Below are positions 11,990 through 23,510 of a stretch of 64,000 nucleotides of DNA, piece by piece. The notes below the pieces were generated by a model. It saw only the letters and a program-made list of their open reading frames with translations, searched no databases and was not told where the DNA came from. A program made the position numbers and the translations under genes. The stretch's first letter is position 1. Every line of letters begins with the position of its first letter. Source of the stretch: Acheta domesticus (taxonomy: Eukaryota > Arthropoda > Insecta > Orthoptera > Gryllidae); NCBI GenBank assembly GCA_031308135.1, contig JAHLJT010009436.1:124051366-124115365 (forward strand), in the 5' to 3' direction.

Positions 11990-12395
11990 TAGCATGCGGC
12001 GCGGCGATTTGGGATCCGAAACCAGCGAGCATTTTGACGCAGGCGGGGGGGGGGGGCGGGGGCGTTGTGCTGAATCGTCCCGACGGGCACGTAGGCATCA
12101 ATGGCGTCAGTGGCAGGGTCAGTCCCCCAGGGATGGCGCTTGGAGTGCGGGCGTGTGAGGACTGGGGGGGCAGCCAGTGCGCGAGCGCAGGCGAGCGCAC
12201 GCTTGCAGGTAAGCGCTCCGCCTACGCACCCACCCCTCCGCCCTCACCGCTTCTCCCTCGGGGCCAGCGATCGCAATCACTGTCGGCAAACAACCTCTCT
12301 CTCCCTTCCGGCGCTTCCCTGACCACTTGCTGACATAAGCTTACGTGGTAGCGACGGGTTCGCTTGCCCCAGGCGGGCCGTTAGTATTTTTTAAT
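11990..12395. other. CpG-rich island 5 with strong splice-donor-like site (left copy)
   Basis: A GC-rich block with a poly-G run (about 12046-12057). A textbook donor-like CAG|GTAAGC sits with its GT at 12209-12210, on the plus strand. This would fit a noncoding or short first exon spliced to a distant exon. The open frame that runs through it (about 99 codons from 12034) shows no known domain and is altered by indels in the right copy (28735-29135), where the donor itself is conserved at 28961. Confidence 0.4.
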
Positions 12396-14285
12396 ATTAA
12401 GACAACGTTATTCAGAAATGTGGCGAGTATGTTATTTCATTTACCAGAAAAAATGTAGAAAGTTGTGACACGATACTTTAAGAGCTTCATTCTATGGAAT
12501 AGTCATTTGTTTAATCGTGATCTAAGGGAAAGGAGAGTTGGTGTGTTTTTAAGCAGCGTAATATTAGTTTGGTGGTTCAGTTATATTTTGCGCTTCATTT
12601 TTGGTCAACAGCCCTGTCAGAAGCAATGAGATTGCTCCAAGTCCCTTTGTGCTCTGATTTGGCAACTACGATTCCATTAATCGTATTGTAACAATTTGAG
12701 ATACGAATTTCGTGTATCATGAACGATAATGGTTTACGGTACAGTAATATAAAAAAGTATAGTCATCAGACATAAGTCCTTTAAAAACATGTATATATAT
12801 GATGCCATAAAATGTTTCATAAGTACTATTTGTGGTAGGCAGTGTTCGACGTTAAGATAAGTGGAAACATTTCGGTTGGTCCTATTCACGTTGAACGGAA
12901 TAGGCATACAATGCTTAATGGTTTTCGTAAGTACGGTACTGAGCATAATGGTTCAGGGATTCTAGATAAACTGCTTAAATAAATATCTTAAATAAATATC
13001 TCATATTTTATTATGACTCAGTTGCTCTTTTCTCAGCTCATATATTTTTCAATGGACAGTTCTTCTTACTGTTCCAAAATATTACTACATTTCAACACAC
13101 GGCTAATTTAAGATGGTATGGTTCACAATAACTTGCGATCAGACTTGTATTTTTTTCAAAAGGTATTTGTGTGTTCGGAGTTTTCGTTCCATAATGTCTC
13201 ACTTCCCTTTTCTCCTTTACGCATTCCTGCAGGGATTTCCAGAATAGATACTTAACGTTCTCTTGTTCATGGTCTTGAAAAATAACAAAAATAACATAGT
13301 GACAGCGCTGATATTTCAGCGCATTGATCGTATCTTCACTTTGGTGGCAAACACTGTAACACCTCACCTAGAGAGAGAGTTCGTGATCAACGAACCTTTC
13401 AGAAGAATGAAGAAGTGTTATGTAAGTCGGCATAGTTCTATCGAATCTTGGTTTGGCCCTGTGAAAACAATGGCGGGGCGGAAATCTCTTATACAGATGT
13501 AAGAGAACAGTGCATGTCGGTATGTTGCAGAAAGTTCTGTTATTCTGACCTGAGGTAACACTCCCGTAAACTACGGTTCGTCATTGCATATTTAAAAAAT
13601 ATTTCGTCGCAAAGTACGAAGAAAATTTAGTTACGTATCATATTCCATTATTATCAACTTATCATGTATGATCTTGGCATGTATTTCCTGTAATGCAATT
13701 CTTCATTCTTTAAAATTATTTAAGTAAATTCACTTGCAGTGTATAAAATGTAAGTTCCGTATCTTTGTAAATTTTATTAAAATTGTATCTTCTACTCAAT
13801 ATCTGAACGTTTTTTTGAAATAAACAAACCAGGTGTTAATGCTTCGGAAAAGCTTCGCTTTAAACAGTTTAATGCTTAACTGGGTGGCTAAATAAATGAG
13901 AATTGTTACGTTGTATATACACACACAGAACACACTCATATTAACAGTGCGCTTTCGTAAATCGTAAGGTTGTAACAGGTTTTAATTTGAGATTCGTTAG
14001 TTTCATTAAACATTTATATTTGTATTTCATTAGAACCGAGTTATTTTTTTCTTTACTTGTCAATGCCACCAAAAGGACAGAGGCAAGTTTCCTCACATTA
14101 GATTGCATAGTGCCATTGAAGAGCAGTAATGACAAGATTTGTGACACTGTCAGCAATTGGCCGCGGTGTTCACGAAAACAACGCCACTTCCCATTTGAAA
14201 TGACCATGTTCGGGCAAACGCAGGCGTGCAAAACGAGATAATACCAGAGAACACCTGACAATCGCGTCAGAAGATTAAAAGTTCC
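12396..14285. other. AT-rich noncoding stretch (left copy)
   Basis: No gene is supported. One plus-strand frame at 13263-13502 is partly kept in the right copy (30027-30230), but the C-terminal part shifts frame and no domain is recognisable. Confidence 0.55.
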
Positions 14286-14585
14286 TTCTCATTTTACCAG
14301 ACAAAATGACGACTACGCGCGCCCGAATGCAGCGCCGTAATGACACATGAGCGCCGAATGCTGGAGAAAGCGAAGGAACAACCGGCAATCGACGGACGAT
14401 GATGATGCGCTTCGCTGTTGCACCTCACACGACGAAGAGTTACGAGTGCGACTCCGCGCGCCACCTGCACGCCCACAAGCCTCCCCCCCCTCGCCTCGCC
14501 AAACACTGCCCCGCGCCGCTCAGCACGCCTACGCAGGGGAGAGCGGGGCGAGCGCGTTGGCAAACACCGGCGCTTGAGCGAAGTT
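14286..14585. other. CpG-rich island 6 (left copy)
   Basis: A CpG-rich block just before the gap. It is nearly identical in the right copy (31055-31355) apart from small indels such as the missing A near 31333. Several overlapping frames on both strands are Arg/Ala/Pro-rich, without domain signatures. Confidence 0.55.
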
Positions 14586-14659
14586 TTCTTATTTTTACTT
14601 TTTCTCCCTATAATGTAATATAATAAGGGAAAGAATTGGAATCATTTCGACAATACGAT

Positions 14660-15659
14660 NNNNNNNNNNNNNNNNNNNNNNNNNNNNNNNNNNNNNNNNN
14701 NNNNNNNNNNNNNNNNNNNNNNNNNNNNNNNNNNNNNNNNNNNNNNNNNNNNNNNNNNNNNNNNNNNNNNNNNNNNNNNNNNNNNNNNNNNNNNNNNNNN
14801 NNNNNNNNNNNNNNNNNNNNNNNNNNNNNNNNNNNNNNNNNNNNNNNNNNNNNNNNNNNNNNNNNNNNNNNNNNNNNNNNNNNNNNNNNNNNNNNNNNNN
14901 NNNNNNNNNNNNNNNNNNNNNNNNNNNNNNNNNNNNNNNNNNNNNNNNNNNNNNNNNNNNNNNNNNNNNNNNNNNNNNNNNNNNNNNNNNNNNNNNNNNN
15001 NNNNNNNNNNNNNNNNNNNNNNNNNNNNNNNNNNNNNNNNNNNNNNNNNNNNNNNNNNNNNNNNNNNNNNNNNNNNNNNNNNNNNNNNNNNNNNNNNNNN
15101 NNNNNNNNNNNNNNNNNNNNNNNNNNNNNNNNNNNNNNNNNNNNNNNNNNNNNNNNNNNNNNNNNNNNNNNNNNNNNNNNNNNNNNNNNNNNNNNNNNNN
15201 NNNNNNNNNNNNNNNNNNNNNNNNNNNNNNNNNNNNNNNNNNNNNNNNNNNNNNNNNNNNNNNNNNNNNNNNNNNNNNNNNNNNNNNNNNNNNNNNNNNN
15301 NNNNNNNNNNNNNNNNNNNNNNNNNNNNNNNNNNNNNNNNNNNNNNNNNNNNNNNNNNNNNNNNNNNNNNNNNNNNNNNNNNNNNNNNNNNNNNNNNNNN
15401 NNNNNNNNNNNNNNNNNNNNNNNNNNNNNNNNNNNNNNNNNNNNNNNNNNNNNNNNNNNNNNNNNNNNNNNNNNNNNNNNNNNNNNNNNNNNNNNNNNNN
15501 NNNNNNNNNNNNNNNNNNNNNNNNNNNNNNNNNNNNNNNNNNNNNNNNNNNNNNNNNNNNNNNNNNNNNNNNNNNNNNNNNNNNNNNNNNNNNNNNNNNN
15601 NNNNNNNNNNNNNNNNNNNNNNNNNNNNNNNNNNNNNNNNNNNNNNNNNNNNNNNNNNN
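14660..15659. other. Assembly gap of exactly 1000 N
   Basis: An uninterrupted run of N with the round length 1000, which usually means a scaffold gap of arbitrary size. The flanks are overlapping copies of the same locus, so the gap may correspond to no missing sequence at all. Long open frames reported across it are artefacts of N translation. Confidence 0.97.
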
Positions 15660-16565
15660 TGATTTCGAATATAACGTTTGTACACTATCAGCATTTTCAC
15701 TACAGGTGGTATTGTTTGAAGCGGCCGTGTGTTTGACGGGCTGTGGGGGCCGTTATAGTCTAGGGCATCTAAAAGGTATGAGTAAGGTGAATCAATGGCG
15801 CTGTCGATTTCCTGCGTAGTTCTAGGTAATGGGCAATGGAGGTAAAAGATGTGTAACTAGCATCTGATAATATGGCCAGTTTACCTTACGTAACTGATAA
15901 GGTGAGCGGGTCGAATTTCTTATCTGGGGTTGTGCCGAGTGAGAAAAACTACAGGGCGATGATCAGATTGCAGGGCGATATGAATCTCGACTTGAATGTT
16001 GTTAGAAATGGATCCGAAATCTAGGATATCAGCTTGCACTGACGCACAGTAGGGTAGTAACTGGACGCATCAGGAGCATGCACCGCCAGATTTAGTCTTT
16101 GTATATCGGCTAGCAGCAGATTACCAGCAGGTGATTTAGTCTGCTTCCCCATTCAATGTGTTTCGCGTTCCAGTCGACCGTATTACTAATGTGGGTTAGG
16201 CAGGAGGAAAATAAGGTGTCAGTGTCACCTGAATCATGTATGGAATATTAGGGGGTTGTAAATTGACGTAATTATTAGAAGGAGATTGATATTTCTGCTG
16301 AATAGCTATACTAACATTTTCAAAAGTATTATTTATATTTAGCGGTAGCTGGTGGATGTGTTTACAGAATTTTTACAAAGATAGCTACCCACCGCTGCAC
16401 CGTTACGCGGTCGGGTCACTAGCGATAATAAAATAGCACAGCATAAAAGTGGACAGGCTAAAGAAGTTTCCTGAACACCATATTTGTATTTTGATTATAT
16501 GCAAAAAGTGGGCTAGCATGTGATATTGGGTTTAATACCGTTGCATTCCAAGAAATGAGACGAAG
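15660..16565 (-). pseudogene. ORF2 endonuclease (APE-like) domain of the non-LTR element, partial
   Basis: N-terminal part of ORF2, the protein that nicks target DNA and primes reverse transcription. Read on the minus strand, the characteristic APE-endonuclease landmarks occur in order, although in changing frames. First is the opening ISWNA, immediately followed in the next frame by NGIKPNI (about 16550-16522). Then come DWNAKHIEWGS (about 16175-16145), VHAPDASSYYPT (about 16085-16047), and the catalytic-site SDHRPVVF (about 15970-15941). The stretch next to the gap (LDALDYNGPHS and following) fits the linker before reverse transcriptase. At least three frame changes make it noncoding as sequenced. 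The reverse transcriptase is not in the window. Confidence 0.72.
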
Positions 16566-16602
16566 TGAAGAAATGAGTTACACTTACTTATATGCATGTT
16601 TT

Positions 16603-18059
16603 TTATGAAAATAAACTTTTATTGATTGAATGATGGAGTGTGTGATAGAAGGAATAATTTGACTCATGAGTCTGGAGAAGAAATGTTACTATCTGATGGA
16701 GATGAATTGTTCCAGCTGGAATGGCTGTCAGTGGTGGGTGCATGGGCTGTTTGAGGACATCTGCATATTGGGGCATTTGGTTTGACACTGATGGTTGTGG
16801 CATTCTACGTTGGGTGAAATAGGATTCTTGTGGCATTGTGTAGGGTTAGAAGGGGGAGATGAGGATAGGCTACAGGAGAAGGTCTTAGGAGGGGTTATGA
16901 CAACGAGGATGATAGCGCATTGCTTGTTGTGAGACTTGCTGACGGGTGGGTTGCGAGTTGGGAGTGATTTCCTTAGGAGGATATTTTGATAAATTTCACA
17001 GTCACGACTAGAGGACCGATGAGCCTTCTCCGCATAGTGAACATTTGGTAATCCGTACTAGAACATTCCGCCGTGGCATGCGGCCCTGCACATTTACCAC
17101 AACGAGGGAGGGTTCCCACAGTTTCTTTTTTGTGTGTCCAAATAATTGACAACCACGACACTGCACTGGCCGGGTCTATGACGACGCTCTTCACCGTGAT
17201 TATAGCATTAAATAATTCCTTTAGTTCATATATTGCCCTGCTTTCTGCTGATTTCGTAAGAGTAACTGCACATAAAAGGCCAAAGTTTGCGATTAGAATC
17301 AGTCAGTCTGATAAACCGTTATTACTGGTAAACTTTTTTTACTAGTTCTTCAAGTATTTCTTGTTCACTATAGGATATTGGAACATTTCGGTAGCACCAC
17401 AGAAATAGTAGTTTTTGTCGGGTCCGGTAGGTATGATAGTACATCCTTTCGTTGACAAGTGCTTACGAAGTAAAGTTAAGTCTTCGACTGTACTTGCTCT
17501 GATTTCAGTATATGGTCCTCTGACTTTAGTAACAAATTTTCATGTTTGAGCAGATCCTTAATTTTTTGTAGAAGTTCCACATGAACCGGTGGATCATGAA
17601 TAATGATAGGAGGTATCTTGATTGGTTGTGGGGGAGGAGAATTATTGTTTTGCGACACCTTGCTCTGGATCAGGTCAGGGTCGGGGTCAGAAGCGAGAGG
17701 GGAGTATCTATTCCAGTTTGGGATGTTGTATGAGGGCATATTGCAATATAAACATGCTGCTGGGCCCTGCACATGAAGTTTTGGTTATACATTGCGTCTT
17801 GCAATCTGGGGCGCTTAAGCGAAGGAGGTTGCACTGTACTTATCTGCAGAGGAGGTTTGAGAATATCCCACGGTGGTGAGGACAGCTGCGTGAAGTTTGA
17901 ATTTGCAGGTTGGCTTGCTGCATATAGGTGATGTTGCCTGCTGCTGTAGGTGATTAATTAGATGCGGCTCCGTATAATGAAAGTCGTTTAAATGCGTGTA
18001 GAGCTGACGACACGACATCTGAGAGCGGCGGAAATGATGCATTTGCGTTTTTCTGCCAT
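16603..18059 (-). pseudogene. Gag-like ORF1 of non-LTR element, full length but frame-broken (right copy)
   Basis: About 485 codons from the ATG at 18059 to a TAA at 16605-16603, a usual size for jockey-clade ORF1. Domain order: Gln/His-rich N-terminus (the CAG tract is shorter than in the left copy), KRPRL patch, Asp-Pro run, PRE_C2HC-type region (about 17560-17380), CCHC knuckles (about 17170-17020), and a Ser/Pro/His-rich tail ending in HTLHHSINKSLFS. Several indels break the frame, for example an extra A in the lysine run near 17122 and an extra base near 17032. At 17149-17156 it keeps the base that the left copy lacks, so the first knuckle is in frame here. ORF2 follows a few tens of bases downstream. 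Confidence 0.8.
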
Positions 18060-18405
18060 TGTTGTATTTAACTAAAACTTTACGAAAACTATGTTCACTT
18101 CCGAAAACTTGTCTACGAGAATCGCACTAGTGGCCCGATAGGGCCTCGCCGAGGCGACAACACCTCGTGCTGATGTGTTTTCCTAATAAAACACTGATTA
18201 ATATGCACTTCAACTGCACTAAGGAAATATTTGCACAAGACACTCGCTTTCTTAAACGGCCGTGTCACGGCCACCCCGTCTAGGGCCGCTTTCCTTATCA
18301 CTGGTCACGAGTGGAGGTACTGCGGAGCGATAAGCAGCGGTCGAGGTGTGCACCGTTCGGTGAGCCGAGCGCGGAATGATAAAGAGGCTTTTGAAAATGC
18401 AAAAA
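18060..18405 (-). promoter_or_regulatory. 5' UTR and probable internal promoter of the non-LTR element (right copy)
   Basis: Counterpart of 1399-1735, with the same GC-rich leader before the ORF1 start and several indels relative to the left copy. Promoter function is inferred from the family, not from a recognised motif. Confidence 0.45.
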
Positions 18406-20184
18406 TTTTAAATAGATTGTTTTTAATCGTATAATAATCTTTTCCTTCTCCTCTTAGCCCTCTCACCTAGCACTTACATTAAAATCTCCATCACTATCCT
18501 AATTGGTCTCGGTTCTTCACTACCAACCTTCAGGAGTACAGCTCTTTCCATACTCCCAACCTGGGTAAGTGTGAAATGTCTATTAGTGAGGACTAATAAT
18601 GAAGCCCCAACATTTTAAATACAAAATATGTCTGTTGGTAATGCTGTAAAAAACCCTGTTTCAGTGTGACTACTTTACCAACCACATTTATCTGGTATCT
18701 GTTAACAGAGGATTATTTCTTTGGGACTTTTCCACAAAATAGCATTTTTCCAACTTTTTGGATGTTTTCTACAGGTTATTTATTTCGTGTTAACATATAC
18801 CAAGAAAACAATTCTGTAGGCAGAACGCCTATGAATAACTTCAATCCATTGTCCCACCGTCGCAATTGTTGAAGAGAAAATTTAATTTGTTGCCAGGAAG
18901 TAATGAATTAAAGGTACTGTGTAAATAGGATAAAACAAGTATAAACTAAATAAAGAGTTTAATTTACCAAGATAGTTTTTTTTTCTGATATTTTTTTTAG
19001 TTTACACGGAGTAATAAAATGTAATACATTATACGTTGTATATAAAGTTTCTTGTAAACGTGTTTGGATTTTTCGTGTAACTGAAATAAACGTGATTCTA
19101 AATCTTGAAAATCTACCTTAATACTTTTTCGTTAAGTGTGACGAACACTTTTAGAGCAAGTAAAACTACGTGAGAAAAAACAAACAACTTTGTGAAACAT
19201 CTATTTAAGTAGATGGAAATTTGTTTCTTTGAAATCTCTCTTCAACGGTATCAAGACTATTGTAAGATTATGTTACCACTTCTGTTGGAATGTGAATGTC
19301 CTTTTATAATCTTGAGTTAATTTATAATATAATAATAATAATAATATAATAATAATAATAATAATCCAATGTTTCAGTTATTTTTGTGTGTTTAATTCAT
19401 GGATTGTTTTATAAAATGCTTTTCTTTCTAAATAATTCGAAAGATATAACAAAGTTTGAGATCGTTTAGCTACACATACTTTGTTTACTTAATGTTCTTG
19501 AATATAAATTTCCCATGATCTTTCAACTTGTAATATATTAAAACGTCTCTAAAATACATTAAACTATTCTATCTCCTATAAGCATAAATCAATTTTGAAT
19601 TATCTACTTATTATGAAAAATATTGCCAATAAATTTCAAATGCCTTCTTCTGGAGAGGGGAGGAAGGCAACCCGCCAGGCGTTCGAGCACCAAGGGTTGC
19701 GTGATCGTCATGGGAATGGGTGCCTTGAAAGAAATCCGGTGGATGACGTCCACGATTTCCACGTGCTTGATCTTTATTTACTGAACAATTAATTATTCAT
19801 GTATGAACTATATATTTCATACATTTCTATCTTGCTCATGTAGTGTACAAGCATTATTTCAATATTAATGACAGCACTTTTTTTTTGAGAAAAGATTATA
19901 ACAGAGAAAAATTAATGATTTATCGTTTCAGGAGTATAGTAACAGATATAAGACAACTGAAAGAGCCTTTTCTATTGTTTTTTGCTTTGTCTATTATTTT
20001 GATTTCTCATACGGTAAGTTGATACTCATGCATATAGTAATGTTTCAATTATGTTGTATGTTTGTAAATTTGTTCGAATATTCAGTTATTCGGTTTATTT
20101 CCATCACTTCATTTTCCATCGTTCGTTCAAACAACCTTCTCGATATATCTGCAAAATATGATTAAAACTGTTGTGGGCTTAGTT
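18406..20184. other. AT-rich noncoding stretch (right copy)
   Basis: Counterpart of 1736-3465, with an expanded, interrupted (AAT)n tract at 19324-19366. No gene is supported. Confidence 0.65.
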
Positions 20185-20545
20185 TCCACTCGGCGGTCTC
20201 CCCACGCGCTCCACATGCGTCGTATATCGCGGGCTATCGGCGCCGTATGGCCGGCTGTCGCCACCGCCCCCCGCGCAGCCGGCGAGGAGCGGGGCGCGTG
20301 GGCGAGACGAGTAGGGGGACACGGGCGGGAGTGAGGGAGGGGAGGGGAGAGTGAGGCGCTGGACCGGGGGCGCCCGAGGCGTCGAGCGCCGGTGCGCCGG
20401 CGGATGCAGCGCACTCGCCGTATCTGACCGCGCAAACAACAGATAGCAGACCCCGTTGCACAGACGCGATAGCCCCCTCGCGTCACGTCAAGTTACGGGC
20501 CCTCCTCAGGTGAAGCTCATCGTGGCAAACGAGCCCTAGGTTGGG
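20185..20545. other. CpG-rich island 1 (right copy)
   Basis: Counterpart of 3466-3840. Small indels change every open frame relative to the left copy, which argues against protein coding. Confidence 0.6.
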
Positions 20546-21169
20546 ATTGGCGGGGCTTTGGTTTGCGAATTTTTCGAATCGCTGAAATCAATCAAAAAGT
20601 ACTAGTTTTTGAATGTGTAAAAGTCATAGCAGTAGTTTTAATAATTGCTTAAATGAGAGTTGTAATTTGAAGTTGCTTAAATTCAAATATATTCATAATT
20701 TTACGTATTCATTAGCGTTCAGAACTTTAAGATACACATTTTTCATGTCAAAACATTGGCAGTTAAAGAAATGTCAAGATGAAAACTCGTAAAAAGCTAG
20801 CGGTTTTCAGATGCTACAACCTGATTAAATGTCAACCTCATTAAATGTTAATTAATGTGTTTTGCCACCAGCTTCTAAAAAAAACTACTTGCGAAAATAA
20901 TAAATATCTAACTACCCCTCGATGACTTTTTTTTATTGTCTAAATTGTTTCAAATATTATGAAACTTTCTAAGGGCGGGGAGCAAGAAAATTGTAACTTT
21001 CGTAAAATAATGGTTACTTTAATATTATAATAATATAATATACCAATATTATAATAACATTAATATATTATTACATTATTTATTACATATAATATTTATT
21101 CGCTATACACTTGCGACGATTGCAGCTTTCTGTCGGGTTTGGGCCACAATGTCAGAAATAGTGTCGGTG
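20546..21169. other. AT-rich noncoding spacer (right copy)
   Basis: Counterpart of 3841-4470, with the same ATATTATAATAATATAATAT palindromic stretch near 21025. No gene is seen. Confidence 0.6.
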
Positions 21170-21620
21170 GATGCTTCGGGCCTTCCCGCTGTAAAAGTGA
21201 GCAATTCCTCCACCTTGAGCGCAGTCCATTTCACGAGCCATGGCGGCAGCCGTCATCCGAGCGGGGGCGTGCGCGGGCGGCGGCCACGCCTCCGATCTCC
21301 GCCAGTGCGGTCCGGCCGGCGCGGCGCGGCGCGGCGGCGGCGCGGCGCGGCGCGCGCGGCGCGGAGCGGAGCGGCGTTGGTGCGCCGCCGCGCGACTATT
21401 CCCGCTGTGGCCAGCCGGCCGCGCGCGGCGCGACGGGCTGTTGACCGGCCGCCTGGCCGGCGCCCGCGCGTATTCTGGGCAGCTGTGACTCACGACATCT
21501 CAACGTCGCACCGGCGCCGTGCTGCACCACGCTGCGCCGCGGCCCCCGTCGTCCTTCTGCCGGTCACATGCGGTGGCACATAGCGAGGGTTTGCGTTTTT
21601 CCGGGCGTTCTTGCAGTACG
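21170..21620. other. CpG-rich island 2 with GC repeat (right copy)
   Basis: Counterpart of 4471-4880. The GCGGC tract (about 21316-21365) has a different unit pattern from the left copy, and the second GC run near 21420 is shorter. Confidence 0.6.
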
Positions 21621-23274
21621 TCGCCTGTAATAAAGATAAAAATCTTGTTTGTTGCAAGAAAACGGCGTGATCCGACAAAGGTTTGAACGTTAGGAAGCTA
21701 CGATGATTTGGCGTGCAAATATTTGGAGGACCAACTGCCTAATAAGGAAACAATGGTGAATGTAGATGATAACGTGGTGGCAAGTAGCTTGCTGAGAAGG
21801 GAAATGGTAAGAAAATCGACGAATTATGGTGCAAGGTTGACACCAACTGAACCTTTTTTGATGAAAACCTTTTGGCTAATCGTAATGCCATCAAGACGTT
21901 TTCGTCTGGATGAAGAATACCAATGGAATCGATTAACCTGACCTTCCTATGCGATATGTCAAGGGCAGGACAATAGTTTCACACCGCAACACTGACCGCA
22001 AGGTCCGTTTCGTTTTTATTTTTCTTTCCTCGTCACTTATAAAGCAGAATAGAAACGGACAATCTCGTGAATTGATGTTGAATATGGTATTGAAACTTTG
22101 AACTTACAACCGTCAATGTTTTCACTACGTTATTGCACGGTTTTCCAACTTAGTATTCACTAAAATGATTGAAGACATCGGAAAATGAAATTGTATTCTT
22201 TTTCTCTCTATATATTCATGGATATCTTTATTATCAATCTAATTTCTCTAAACTACTTCATAGACACAGTAAGAAAGTTAATGCCTATTTACGTGTACAT
22301 ATTTACAAACCCTACATGCACACATATGAAAGCTCTTTTATTTCAAGTACAGATGAAGACGAATATGCACGATTTGTATTTGTTTTGTTTCCTTTTTCGA
22401 GGAAATAGAAAAATGTTATGTAATGTATCATCAATGAAAGTGTAAAAAACGTTCAAATGTAAGAGAACATTTTTTCTTTGTTCATTAGTTCCATTTGCTT
22501 TAGTTAATTTGGTTTACTACTATTAGATATCTGTAGTCATAAGAACATTTGTCACTAGTAGAGATCATAAATATCATATTAGCGCAAATAAAAGAACATG
22601 AAACTTTGGAATGCGACCTTTTGCAGTTTCAATGACTGTATGATCAATATGATTAGTAATACATAATTAGAATGTTATTAAAACTAACCAATAGTACAGT
22701 TGTAATATTATTTATACTAATACGCACTCTAAAGTTTTATAACAATAAACCGATACGTCAGCACGTTGAATTCTGACACGGGCGAAATAAATGCTTTCTA
22801 CATAATTTCGAATATTTCTAAACCGTTCTGCCATATTGATATTATTTCTCGTAACATCATGAGAAATTTCTTTTAGAACACAATTTCAAAATTGTATGGT
22901 ACCCAATATTTACAGAATGTGGTTGTTTTTTGTCCATAGAAAATCAAACAATACTCCGTACGAGTACATCAGCACGCCAACATAAAAAATTGTGTAGCCA
23001 TTTGAAAACTAAATAAGATATTTTGAATGTTAGTCATCTAAATTGATTACCGTGAAGTGTAATTACAGTTACTAGAATTTTCTTGAGATATTTTTTAATC
23101 TCCCTTCAAACAGTGACTGTCAAAGCTTAAAACTATTTTTTGTTTTCTACGAAAAGAAAGGAAACAACAACTTTTTTCTTAGAATAGAGGCGAACGTTTA
23201 TCAATATCCTGTAGTTCATTTATTTAGTAGGGAGTATTTAAATAGTGATTTGGTTACGATGCCTGTCGATCCAA
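21621..23274. other. AT-rich noncoding stretch (right copy)
   Basis: Counterpart of 4881-6535. No gene is supported. Confidence 0.6.
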
Positions 23275-23510
23275 AGATGCGCAGGTGTTGCATAGAGTTC
23301 GAGCCGTACGTCCGCGCTCGGCGGAAAAAGCAAACAGAGCGGCGGCGCGGGCTGTCTGTCCAAGGAGCAGAGCCGCCCTCGTCCGCCCACCCCCGAAGGA
23401 AACATTTCTGAGCTCAAAATGTCAGGGCTTGCTTAAACACGGTAGGCGTGTGCTCCTTTCCTGTTCCGTGGGCGCCGCACTTTCTCCGAATTGAGCAGAG
23501 TGGAACAATG
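23275..23510. other. CpG-rich island 3 (right copy)
   Basis: Counterpart of 6536-6770, with several single-base differences that shift the frames. Confidence 0.5.

Larger units (their letters stand above)
1..14659. repeat. Left copy of a ~14.7-kb near-identical direct duplication
   Basis: Base 1 aligns to 16674 and base 14659 aligns to 31428, and order and orientation are preserved throughout. All internal landmarks occur in both: gag-like ORF, CpG islands, CCAAT cluster, ATT tract and MITE. Differences are mostly one- to three-base indels, many in homopolymers, with scattered substitutions (for example near 1835 against 18528, and near 2675 against 19390). The net length difference is about 96 bp, of which about 75 bp accumulates before position 9000. 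The copy ends flush against the N gap, while its partner continues past 31428. Unmerged contig overlap or retained haplotypes is the simplest explanation; a true recent segmental duplication is the alternative. Confidence 0.93.
15660..18405 (-). mobile_element. Jockey-clade non-LTR retrotransposon, 5' UTR, ORF1 and start of ORF2 (right copy)
   Basis: The same element as at 1-1735 but extending about 1 kb further in the 3' direction, because this contig starts inside ORF2. The minus-strand order is 5' UTR (about 18405-18060), ORF1 (18059-16603), then ORF2 endonuclease (about 16565-15660), truncated by the N gap before the reverse transcriptase. Frame-disrupting indels are frequent. Confidence 0.88.

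Noticed and set aside
14636..15736. Very long open frames on both strands across the gap
   Set aside because: They consist almost entirely of translated N and have no sequence support.
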